Source of the DNA: Bacteroidales bacterium UBA1216
Lineage (GTDB): Bacteria > Bacteroidota > Bacteroidia > Bacteroidales > Paludibacteraceae
Length of the DNA: 11,167 nt
Direction: 5' to 3'
NCBI GenBank assembly: GCA_002309255.1
Contig: DBXI01000019.1
Coordinates: 44,702-55,868 of the forward strand
The number at the start of each line of letters is the position of its first letter. The stretch's first letter is position 1. Positions 1-6,184 of this stretch are shown here, in pieces. Made by a program: the position numbers and the translations under genes. The notes beneath the pieces are model-generated. The model was not told the origin of the DNA. It worked only from the letters and a program-made list of their open reading frames with translations, and did not search any database.

Positions 1-311
1 TGCACATCCTTGAGCCACGGACCGCCGTGGTCGATAGCCACTACATAAGGTCCGGTGTAGTTGACAGCCGCTGCCTCACGAGCAAGGATCTTCGTGAACA
101 CTTCCTGTGTCATGCCGGTGTAACCGCCGTCGCAATCGACTTGGTTCAGCGTCGTTGCGAAGTAGATCGGCGAGTTGTTACGTTTCGCTGCGCGGAACGA
201 TGCCTTGATTACGGACAGGGAGTTCGGGCACGCTGCAAACAGTGTCATCGGTACTCCGGTTGCTTTTTTACGTTCCTCCATCACGCGGAGGATGTTTTCA
301 GTCTTTGCCAT
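1..311 (-). CDS. kbaZ: D-tagatose-1,6-bisphosphate aldolase subunit KbaZ/GatZ-like (N-terminal part, cut by window edge)
   Basis: This is the first 103 residues of a protein whose gene runs off the left edge. It starts at the ATG read from 311 (MAKTENILRVMEE). Residues 57-68 read NQVDCDGGYTGM, the hallmark of the KbaZ/GatZ/AgaZ family, and a second conserved block, VAIDHGGPW, is at residues 91-99. In enterobacteria these proteins are the non-catalytic, stabilising partner of the class II tagatose-bisphosphate aldolase KbaY/GatY, which cleaves tagatose-1,6-bisphosphate to dihydroxyacetone phosphate and glyceraldehyde-3-phosphate. Family members are usually about 420 residues, so roughly three quarters is missing. 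The gene lies 69 bases downstream of agaS on the same strand, with no promoter that I recognise in the gap, so co-transcription is likely. Family membership is well supported. The choice between kbaZ, gatZ and agaZ rests on the agaS neighbour only. Confidence 0.88.
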   Translation of the reverse strand, partial: MAKTENILRVMEERKKATGVPMTLFAACPNSLSVIKASFRAAKRNNSPIYFATTLNQVDCDGGYTGMTQEVFTKILAREAAAVNYTGPYVVAIDHGGPWLKDV

Positions 312-343
312 ATTTGTTGTTGTTTTTAATTTCGTTGTGTTTA

Positions 344-383
344 CTAGTTGCCTAGACGTCTAGCTGACTAGTCGACTAGTTTA
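344..383. repeat. Five tandem CTAGNNNN octamers in the agaS-kbaZ gap
   Basis: CTAG occurs at 344, 352, 360, 368 and 376, exactly 8 bases apart. The units are CTAGTTGC, CTAGACGT, CTAGCTGA, CTAGTCGA and CTAGTTTA. The array contains two perfect palindromes, CTAGACGTCTAG (352-363) and ACTAGTCGACTAGT (367-380), and a larger imperfect one spanning 343-372. The last unit runs into the agaS stop codon. In the mRNA it could form short stacked hairpins between two co-transcribed genes. I do not know its function. Confidence 0.85.
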
Positions 384-1499
384 TTCATAAATGGTTACGC
401 CTTCTACTACTCGGTGAATATTTCCGCTTACGCTTGGAGCATCCGGGTTGAGGCCGTGAGCCTTCGATGCGTAGAAGCCGAGCAGCTGTCCTACCAGCAC
501 GAACGGCACGATGCCGTAGAAGTCGTTGTCCTTGTAGCCGTAAGGCATCTGCACAACCAGGTCAGCCTTCACCTCCGGCAGCTCGGGCTTGTTGCCGGCA
601 ATTACGATGATCTGTGCCACCGGTTTGTTGTTGGCATCCACCTGCTTTACCAGGTCACGCTCGTAACGCTGTACACGCTCCTGATCGGTCATCAGGTAAA
701 CAACCAGCGACTTGTCGTTCACCACAGCCTTCGGTCCGTGACGGAAGCCAAGGAAAGAGTCGAACTTGCAGATCACAGCACCGTCTGTCAGCTCCTGCAG
801 CTTCAGGTGGCACTCCTCGGCGATGCCCTTCAAAGCACCCGAACCGAGGAATACACCACGCTCGAACTTACGGCCGGCGATCTCTTTGAGTTTCTCCTCG
901 TAATCGGCTATCACGACCTCGGCGTTCTTCGCTGTTTTCTCGATCAACTCTACGTCTTGCTCCAAGCGGTCGATATGTCCGAGCATCAGACAGGTCAACA
1001 GCATCGTCGAGAACGAGCTCGTCATAGCCAGACTCTTGTCGTCGGTCTCCTCCGGCAGCAGCAGCGACAGCACGTTGTCCCTGCCCTGCGCCTGTTGAGC
1101 TAACTTACCGTTCTTGTTGCAGGTGATATACACGTGTGCTACGTTCTTGCACATCCGGTTAGCCAGGTTCACGGCTGCCACGCTCTCGGGACTGTTTCCC
1201 GAACGGGCAAAGCTCACGAGCAGCAGCGGACGCTCTCTGTCAAGCAGGTACTCCGCGTGGGTCACGATGTCCGTGGTCGGCACCGAGCGCACGTTGCGCC
1301 ACATGCCGCGCATAACCGGACAGAGCGCATCGCCGATGAACGCCGATGTGCCGGCACCCGTCAGTACGATGTCTGTGTCAGGGGTCAGATACTTGTGCAT
1401 GAATGCACTTACCTCAGCTTTTGCTGCCAACAGCGCCTGCAGTTCCTTGCGCCACATTGCCGGCTGCTGATGAATCTCGTTAAAGGTGAAATTGTTCAT
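381..1499 (-). CDS. agaS: AgaS family SIS-domain sugar isomerase/deaminase
   Basis: This is a 372-residue cytosolic protein built from two sugar isomerase (SIS) domains, at about residues 30-195 and 205-345. Landmarks shared with E. coli AgaS are LTGAGTSAFIGD (46-57), SFARSGNSPESV (96-107), GFRHGPK (251-257) and NPDAPSVSGN (351-360). The length is close to the E. coli protein (about 384). AgaS acts in the N-acetylgalactosamine/galactosamine pathway as a galactosamine-6-phosphate deaminase/isomerase yielding tagatose-6-phosphate. The start is the ATG at 1499; a Bacteroidota-type promoter lies about 120 bases upstream. The gene is followed by a kbaZ-type gene, the matching lower-pathway function. 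No AgaA deacetylase, kinase or transporter gene is visible; they may lie beyond the left edge. The family call is firm; the exact substrate is inferred from homology. Confidence 0.93.
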   Translation of the reverse strand: MNNFTFNEIHQQPAMWRKELQALLAAKAEVSAFMHKYLTPDTDIVLTGAGTSAFIGDALCPVMRGMWRNVRSVPTTDIVTHAEYLLDRERPLLLVSFARSGNSPESVAAVNLANRMCKNVAHVYITCNKNGKLAQQAQGRDNVLSLLLPEETDDKSLAMTSSFSTMLLTCLMLGHIDRLEQDVELIEKTAKNAEVVIADYEEKLKEIAGRKFERGVFLGSGALKGIAEECHLKLQELTDGAVICKFDSFLGFRHGPKAVVNDKSLVVYLMTDQERVQRYERDLVKQVDANNKPVAQIIVIAGNKPELPEVKADLVVQMPYGYKDNDFYGIVPFVLVGQLLGFYASKAHGLNPDAPSVSGNIHRVVEGVTIYE

Positions 1500-1546
1500 A
1501 ACTGTATGGTATTTAGAAATTATTCACTCCGTCTCAATCCGTAGAG

Positions 1547-1601
1547 TCCGTACTCTTTTGTAAAAGTCTCTTTCGTGTAAATTCGTGAGATCCGTACTCT
1601 T
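1547..1601 (-). repeat. Direct repeat in the agaS 5' leader
   Basis: TCCGTACTCTT occurs at 1547-1557 and again at 1591-1601, 44 bases apart. Flanking bases are also similar (aatccgtagag before the first, aattcgtgaga before the second), so a leader segment may have been duplicated. On the mRNA strand the downstream copy forms AGAGT-ACGG-ACTCT, a 5-pair hairpin. The repeat lies wholly between the predicted transcription start and the agaS ATG. This could be a regulatory leader or neutral duplication. Confidence 0.6.
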
Positions 1602-1618
1602 CTCTTATTTTTGCGTTG

Positions 1619-1650
1619 CAAAGTTACAAAAAAATCTGCATATTTCGAAA
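1619..1650 (-). promoter_or_regulatory. Bacteroidota-type promoter for agaS-kbaZ
   Basis: On the minus strand the -7 box reads TAACTTTG (1626 to 1619), an exact match to TAnnTTTG. Twenty bases upstream is TTTC (1650 to 1647), one base off the TTTG -33 element. Initiation would fall near 1612, giving an agaS leader of about 110 bases. The -33 element overlaps the palindrome TTTCGAAA (1643-1650). Confidence 0.72.
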
Positions 1651-1752
1651 CTATTTCCTATGCTCTTTAGCATATTTTCGAAACGATCCTTTCTAACATG
1701 TCGAATATCAGCCTATTGCATGTTTCATTTGCTCTTTCGTAACCTTTCGAAA
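1643..1752. promoter_or_regulatory. Three TTTCGAAA palindromes upstream of agaS (possible operators)
   Basis: The perfect 8-base palindrome TTTCGAAA occurs at 1643-1650, 1676-1683 and 1745-1752. The first two share a longer context, GCATAtTTCGAAAC, and are 33 bases apart, close to three helical turns; the first overlaps the agaS -33 element. This layout would suit a dimeric regulator. The sequence is A/T rich, so chance is possible. Bases 1500-1829 hold no convincing gene: they contain the agaS leader, its promoter, these sites and the terminator of the gene to the right. Confidence 0.4.
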
Positions 1753-1786
1753 AAAAACGAAGAATGCGCCTTTTGACGCATTCTTC
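1750..1786 (-). terminator. Rho-independent terminator after the CotH gene
   Basis: GAAGAATGCG (1759-1768) and CGCATTCTTC (1777-1786) form a perfect 10-pair stem with an 8-base loop. Read on the minus strand the stem is followed by one C-G step and then eight T residues (complement of A8 at 1750-1757). It is 43 bases beyond the stop codon of the CotH gene and insulates agaS, whose promoter lies just downstream. Confidence 0.87.
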
Positions 1787-1829
1787 TACATCATGATGAT
1801 GGCTGAATATTACAACGTAACCATTTTGT

Positions 1830-3770
1830 TTAAGGGTGCAATACCTTAGTTGCTTTGCCGTTATGCTGAATGATGTACAGTCCGGCAGGCAGATTAGGTA
1901 GGTGTGCTCCGGAGTGAATCATTCGTCCGTGTACATCGAACACGCGGTAGTCGGATTGTTCTGCTTCTGTGTATTCAACCGAAGTGGGAGGGGTGATTTC
2001 AATCGGATGCCATTCGTAATTCAGCTTCCTGTCCATCCAATCAATATGATTGACGATGAACTCCTTGAGTCGTTCTACTTCCGCGCTGTAAGAGCCGAGG
2101 GCTACAGGGTTCTGGTGCACGCGCTTGTCCAGGATTTTCCATCGCGTGAAGTTCAGATCTTGCGAGGCATCCAGTACTTGTGCCACACTGTCCACAAATA
2201 AGCAGAGTTCATCGGCATTGATGCCTGCGTTGCGTGCCCGATGCCAATACTCCAACCTCTGCTCGCGCGTCCATTGGTCGGCGTAGAGGATATGTCTTGT
2301 GAAGGGATAAGTGTTGGGGGCCGAACTGAGAAGGTACTTCTGATACTCAGAAATGGGATATAGACGTTTGTCGTTATCAAAGGCCAAATCAAAATCCCAG
2401 ACCGGACCGGTATATGCCTTCATGTCACCACGTTTCTTGTACATAAAGCACTGCCAGTATATATCCGTGTTGGCGCAGACGTTGTTGATCAGAAAGTAGC
2501 GAACAAACGTGCTGTAGTCTATATATTGCCGCCAGGTGGTGTCGGTCTCCGATGCCCGATAGACTATGTTCTCCAGCGAATCGAAGTAGCTCTCGAAGTA
2601 TGCTCGTTGTGCCGGCACAATCTCATCGTCCTTGGGTGAATGGAGTGTTATAGGCATGTTATGCGGACTGTAATACGGATTGGGCTCTTTCCGCGCATTG
2701 CCGTCGATCTCCCACATGTAGCTCCCGGTAAGTGCTTCGCCCACGGTATCGGTCGGTAGCATCTCATCAATATCGATGCGGTTCTTCTTCACCTCCACCT
2801 TGTCGCATAGCTGATAACACCCCTTGTATTCGCCGTTGAACACTACATCCACCGCCTGACAGAACGGCGTGTACGGCATATCGAAGATCTCGCTCACGCG
2901 GAAGGCGACGATGTTGCGCATAAGCGTCTTGTCGCCGTAGTTGCTCACCAGCACCCAGTTTTTCGCCTTGGCTGGTGCGTTCAGCACGCGCTGCTTGTGC
3001 GCGAACTTGATGCGGTAGGGTTTCTTGGGGAAGGTGAGCGATGCGTTACCTCTGAGCCTGATGCCCGCCGTGTCTTGCAGTATGACGGTCTGCTTTCCGT
3101 CGTCTGTGCTTTCGGAGAGTATTGTTACCACGCTTTCTATGTATGTCTCTTTATCGAAAGGCTCTTGGTTGTCAACGGTGTGAATTACCACACACGGCAG
3201 GTTAGTAGGGCGGTATAGGCGCGTATGGTCGCCTTCGCCTTCATGACCGTAAACCTCTATCTCCGCTACGGTACAACGTCCGCCATTCGGGCTGACGTAG
3301 CGCACATACCGGAAACCCAGCGAGCAATCCACATCGGCATATGCCATGTGGGTGATGGTGTCTATCCGGGGAATGATATATAACGGCATCGCATCCATGA
3401 AATCCTCACGGTTTGCTCCTTCAAATACCCCCAGCACCATTCGCGCGCGTCCCTTTTCCGAATTCTTTGGACACCACCCCAAACGCGTGATAACATGTCT
3501 ACTTCCCAGATCCAGACCAACCCATGTGCCGGAGCGCACATAGGATGCGTAGTAGGTTGTCGTATCTCTGTCAAACGCCTCTGCTGGTATGTTCTTTGTC
3601 CGCGTAGAGTCGCCAGTATCGTAATCCACCGATGGCGATGAACCCATCGGGATACCAATCAGCAGTGTGTCCTGCGCATGCAGGGCGCACGATAAGGCAA
3701 GCAGTATGCTGAGCGCAGTTATCTTTAGTCGTATCATAGTAAGCATTGTTTGGTGTATATCTCTTCGCAT
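1830..3770 (-). CDS. Secreted CotH-kinase family protein with discoidin domain and type IX sorting domain
   Basis: This encodes up to 646 residues. A signal peptide runs MIRLKITALSILLALSCALHAQ (split: residues 12-33), so translation may really start at Met9 (3746) or Met12 (3737) rather than at 3770. Residues about 55-175 resemble an F5/8 type C (discoidin) carbohydrate-binding fold (AFDRDTTTYY, GTWVGLDLG, AEIEVYG). Residues about 190-580 are a CotH domain: RLRGNASLTFPKKPYRIKF, NYGDKTLMRN, GSYMWEID and WDFDLAFDND (458-467). CotH proteins are atypical kinases first known from spore coats; substrates in Bacteroidota are unknown. The C-terminus (607-646: YRVFDVHGRMI, LPAGLYII) fits a type A sorting signal of the type IX secretion system, so the product is probably exported and surface-attached or released. 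The ATG at 3770 directly follows the TGA of the PH-like gene, suggesting one transcript, which ends at 1750-1786. Confidence 0.9.
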   Translation of the reverse strand: MRRDIHQTMLTMIRLKITALSILLALSCALHAQDTLLIGIPMGSSPSVDYDTGDSTRTKNIPAEAFDRDTTTYYASYVRSGTWVGLDLGSRHVITRLGWCPKNSEKGRARMVLGVFEGANREDFMDAMPLYIIPRIDTITHMAYADVDCSLGFRYVRYVSPNGGRCTVAEIEVYGHEGEGDHTRLYRPTNLPCVVIHTVDNQEPFDKETYIESVVTILSESTDDGKQTVILQDTAGIRLRGNASLTFPKKPYRIKFAHKQRVLNAPAKAKNWVLVSNYGDKTLMRNIVAFRVSEIFDMPYTPFCQAVDVVFNGEYKGCYQLCDKVEVKKNRIDIDEMLPTDTVGEALTGSYMWEIDGNARKEPNPYYSPHNMPITLHSPKDDEIVPAQRAYFESYFDSLENIVYRASETDTTWRQYIDYSTFVRYFLINNVCANTDIYWQCFMYKKRGDMKAYTGPVWDFDLAFDNDKRLYPISEYQKYLLSSAPNTYPFTRHILYADQWTREQRLEYWHRARNAGINADELCLFVDSVAQVLDASQDLNFTRWKILDKRVHQNPVALGSYSAEVERLKEFIVNHIDWMDRKLNYEWHPIEITPPTSVEYTEAEQSDYRVFDVHGRMIHSGAHLPNLPAGLYIIQHNGKATKVLHP

Positions 3771-4046
3771 TCACGACAGCAGCTGCAGGATCTGCTTGGC
3801 ATCGCTGCGGCTGAACCCCTCGGCGTGGATGGTCTGACTGCCCTTGCTCTCGATCACTACATCGCCGAACAGCAGGTGCTGGTTGATGCTCACGCTACCG
3901 ATACGCTCGCGCTTGATCACCGACTGCTCGTAGCCGATCAGCTTGCCCTTGTAATAGGTCACCTTGTCGTCATCAATGATCAACTTGTCGGGGAAAACGG
4001 CGTTTCCGTTGCCGGATATGCGGCTGGCTTGGAAAGTATATTGCAT
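3771..4046 (-). CDS. Small PH-like domain protein
   Basis: This is a 91-residue protein starting MQYTFQASRISGNG. It has no signal peptide or membrane segment. Its pattern of short beta strands ending in an amphipathic helix (FPDKLIIDDDKVTYYKGKL, then VIKRERIGSVSIN, VVIESKG, then SRSDAKQILQLL) resembles bacterial pleckstrin-homology-like domains; I cannot assign a ligand or function. An open frame extends upstream to a TTG at 4100, but that TTG is part of the -7 promoter box, so the ATG at 4046 is the sensible start. The stop is immediately followed by the first possible ATG of the CotH gene, so both are probably expressed together from the promoter at 4098-4129. The gene is real by position and promoter; the fold assignment is moderate. 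Confidence 0.8.
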   Translation of the reverse strand: MQYTFQASRISGNGNAVFPDKLIIDDDKVTYYKGKLIGYEQSVIKRERIGSVSINQHLLFGDVVIESKGSQTIHAEGFSRSDAKQILQLLS

Positions 4047-4097
4047 AGTTGTACTTTTTTTACGGGTGGCTTGATGGAATTTACTCCAAATCGGCTG

Positions 4098-4129
4098 CAA
4101 AGATACGAAAATTTATTGAATTATGCAAA
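4098..4129 (-). promoter_or_regulatory. Strong Bacteroidota promoter for the PH-like/CotH transcript
   Basis: On the minus strand TTTG (4129 to 4126), 20 bases, then TATCTTTG (4105 to 4098): a perfect match to the Bacteroidota primary sigma consensus. Initiation near 4091 leaves a leader of about 45 bases before the ATG at 4046. It lies just after the psuG stop. I see no strong terminator between psuG and this promoter. Confidence 0.88.
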
Positions 4130-4149
4130 TATAAAGGCGAAAAAATGTT

Positions 4150-5064
4150 TTAAGCCAAGCAGAGTGCGGCAGCGGTGCGGGCTGCGAGACGGGCGTTGTT
4201 GAGTACGAGCTGGATGTTCGAGTTCAGGCTCTCGCCGCCTGTCAGATCCTTGACGCGCGCGAGCAGGAACGGTGTGCACTGCTTGCCGTGTATACCTTGC
4301 TCATCGGCTTCGCGCAGGGCCTGGTCGATAGCCGCATTGATCACATCGGCGGGCATGGAGTACTCCTCGGGGATAGGGTTGGTGACGAGCATGCCGCCCT
4401 TGAGACCGCAGTCGATCTTGGCGCGGAACGCCGCTGCCAGCTCCTCAGGCGTATCGATACGGTAATCGACCCCAAAGCCGCTATGGCGCGTGTAGAACGC
4501 CGGCAGCTCTTCGGTTCCGAAGCCGATGACGGGCACACCCTTCGTCTCCAGATATTCAAGTGTTAATCCGAGGTCAAGTATCGACTTGGCGCCTGCGCAG
4601 ATGACCATGACGGGCGTCTGCGCGAGCTCTTCAAGGTCGGCAGAGATGTCGAAGGTCTGTTGTGCGCCGCGGTGCACGCCGCCTATGCCGCCTGTAGCGA
4701 ACACCTTGATGCCCGCCATGGCGGCTATGATCATCGTGGTGGTGACCGTGGTGGCACCGTCTTCACCGCGTGCGATGAGCACGGGCAGGTCGCGGCGCGA
4801 GGCTTTGATCACCGCCTGACCTTTCTTGCCTAGGTACTCGATCTCATCGGGCGTGCATCCGGCTTTGAGCTTACCGCCAATGATGGCTATGGTGGCGGGT
4901 ACGGCGCCGTTGTCGCGGATGGTCTGCTCCACCTTGAGAGCAGTCTCCACGTTCTGGGGGTACGGCATGCCGTGGCTGATGATGGTTGACTCGAGGGCTA
5001 CAACGGGTTTGCCCTCCTTAAGAGCTTGCGCCACTTCGGGCGAGAGAGATAAGTACTTATTCAT
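4150..5064 (-). CDS. psuG: Pseudouridine-5'-phosphate glycosidase
   Basis: This is a 304-residue cytosolic enzyme; E. coli PsuG (YeiN) is about 312. It cleaves pseudouridine 5'-phosphate to uracil and ribose-5-phosphate by breaking the C-C glycosidic bond. The N-terminus carries VALESTIISHGMPYP (22-36) with the family's catalytic Glu at 25. ATGGIGGVHRGA (123-134) and CAGAKSILDLGLTLE (156-170) follow; Lys160 matches the lysine that forms the Schiff base with the ribose carbon in the E. coli enzyme. LNSNIQLVLNNARLA (280-294) supplies the conserved C-terminal Asn. These matches are from memory of the family. The ATG at 5064 gives the expected N-terminus. It lies 76 bases downstream of psuK, the preceding step, so the two likely share a transcript. 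All key residues are present. Confidence 0.96.
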   Translation of the reverse strand: MNKYLSLSPEVAQALKEGKPVVALESTIISHGMPYPQNVETALKVEQTIRDNGAVPATIAIIGGKLKAGCTPDEIEYLGKKGQAVIKASRRDLPVLIARGEDGATTVTTTMIIAAMAGIKVFATGGIGGVHRGAQQTFDISADLEELAQTPVMVICAGAKSILDLGLTLEYLETKGVPVIGFGTEELPAFYTRHSGFGVDYRIDTPEELAAAFRAKIDCGLKGGMLVTNPIPEEYSMPADVINAAIDQALREADEQGIHGKQCTPFLLARVKDLTGGESLNSNIQLVLNNARLAARTAAALCLA

Positions 5065-5098
5065 GTTGATGAGTGTTATTATTCTTTTATCTTTTAGA

Positions 5099-5140
5099 AG
5101 CCAAGATTGGCTGCGGTCTTTCGTCTTTGAGCGTAGCGTT
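5099..5140 (-). repeat. Dispersed intergenic element copy, psuK-psuG gap
   Basis: Read on the minus strand directly after the psuK stop, the gap carries ACGCTACGCTCAAAGA, then AAAGACCGC, then AGCCAA-GA-TTGGCT read in reverse complement (plus strand 5099-5112), a short inverted repeat. The CTCAAAGA and AAAGACCG blocks are the same as in the gaps at 6061-6184 and 9232-9294. The same AGCCAA/TTGGCT arms recur before obgE (8032-8045). No separate promoter for psuG is evident here. Confidence 0.6.
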
Positions 5141-6040
5141 CTACAATAGGATGTTCGCTATTTCGGGGTTGACGGCTTTGGGGCTCATGAGTGTGGCGCG
5201 TGCGGCCATGAGTCCGTACTGGGCGGTTTGCGGGAAGGCGAGCCCCTTGCATAGGGCATAAACCACGCCTGCGAGGAACGCGTCGCCGGCACCGGTGGTG
5301 TTCGTCACCTCAGTGAGCGGCAGAGCGGGATAGAGCCACTCCTCGGCTGCGTTGCGGCAGTAGACGCCCTCGCTGCCAAGGGTGATATAGACATGCGCCA
5401 CGCCCAGATCGATGAGCCGCTGTGCCGCCAGGGCGGAGTTCGGTTCTCCGGTGACGGCCACCGCCTCCTTCAGGTTGAGCTTGAGCGAGTGCAGATAGGG
5501 CAGCTTGGCTTTGGTGAGGGCATTGATCACATGGTGGGCTTTGGTGGTGCTTACACCATCGATAAGCAGTGGCACGGTGACCGTATCCATCAGGTGACGG
5601 ATAGCCGCTTCGCTGATGTTCGTGTCTGCTACGACGTAGTCCGACTGATTGATGTCTCCTGCACGTTTCTCCAGCCATTCGGGCGTGATGACGCGTATAA
5701 CCTCAGTGTCCGCCACCGCGGCTATCATCTCTCCGCCATGGTTATTGATGCACAGGTAGGTGCCGCTTCGCTCGCTATCCACGCTGGCGGACAGACTGAC
5801 ATCTATGCCCTGCTGCTTGCAGTGATCCTGCAGCAGGCGTCCGAACAGATCGCCACCGAAGGCCGTGAGCAACCGTACACGGTTGCCAAGCAGGACGAGG
5901 TTGTGCGCGATGTTACGCGCCACGCCGCCGTAACCTATCTCCACTTTGCCGGGGTTGGAGTCCGCAGCGATGAAGCTGTCAAAGAGGGTGGCGGACAGGT
6001 CGACATTCGCGCCGCCAATGACTGTAATTGTGCTTTGCAT
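5141..6040 (-). CDS. psuK: Pseudouridine kinase, PfkB family
   Basis: This is a 299-residue sugar/nucleoside kinase of the PfkB (ribokinase-like) superfamily. It starts with IGGANVDLSATLFD (8-21). ADSNPGK and GGVARNIAHN, soon after, match E. coli PsuK (YeiC) closely and are more specific than a generic ribokinase. VVADTNISEAA occurs mid-protein, and the C-terminal PfkB signature is TNTTGAGDAFLAG, with the catalytic-base Asp in GAGD. It phosphorylates pseudouridine to pseudouridine 5'-phosphate, the substrate of PsuG encoded just downstream. The start at 6040 is the only one that keeps the first strand and substrate loop. The TAG stop abuts the repeat at 5099-5140. I see no clear promoter in the repeat-filled gap upstream, so it may rely on transcription from the rhomboid gene. 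No pseudouridine transporter is in the window. Confidence 0.93.
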   Translation of the reverse strand: MQSTITVIGGANVDLSATLFDSFIAADSNPGKVEIGYGGVARNIAHNLVLLGNRVRLLTAFGGDLFGRLLQDHCKQQGIDVSLSASVDSERSGTYLCINNHGGEMIAAVADTEVIRVITPEWLEKRAGDINQSDYVVADTNISEAAIRHLMDTVTVPLLIDGVSTTKAHHVINALTKAKLPYLHSLKLNLKEAVAVTGEPNSALAAQRLIDLGVAHVYITLGSEGVYCRNAAEEWLYPALPLTEVTNTTGAGDAFLAGVVYALCKGLAFPQTAQYGLMAARATLMSPKAVNPEIANILL

Positions 6041-6060
6041 GATATTATATTTTTTGTCGA

Positions 6061-6184
6061 AAGACCGTGCTTCGCACTCAAAGACAAAAGATAAAAGCCT
6101 AATTAGTCTTTTTTCTTTGAGCGCAGCGGTCTTTGTTCTTTCAGCTCAGCGGTCTTTGTTCTTTTTTCTTTCAGCTCAGCGGCC
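6061..6184. repeat. Dispersed intergenic element with 23-base tandem repeat, rhomboid-psuK gap
   Basis: This fills nearly the whole 143-base gap. CTTTGAGCGCAGCGG + TCTTTGTT (6115-6137) is followed by a second 23-base unit (6138-6160; 21 of 23 identical) and, after a 7-base CTTTTTT insertion, a partial third (6168-6184) that reaches the rhomboid stop codon. At 6063-6091 an oppositely oriented copy reads GACCGTGCTTCGCACTCAAA..., containing the mini-hairpin GTGC-TTC-GCAC. Together 6061-6133 forms an imperfect inverted repeat with arms of about 30 bases, which could fold in RNA or DNA. Function unknown. Confidence 0.75.

Noticed and set aside
414..1103. 229-residue open frame on the plus strand opposite agaS
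   Set aside because: It lies wholly antisense to a clear agaS gene and its composition (runs of Val, Leu, His, Gln) is that of a shadow frame.
1585..1776. 63-residue plus-strand frame in the agaS upstream region
   Set aside because: It runs through the agaS promoter and the CotH terminator on the opposite strand; no start context or motif.
5393..6094. 233-residue plus-strand frame opposite psuK
   Set aside because: Antisense shadow of a well-supported kinase gene; no recognisable motifs and no promoter.
6061..6184. Possible CRISPR array
   Set aside because: Units are 23 bases and directly adjacent with no unique spacers, and no cas genes are nearby.
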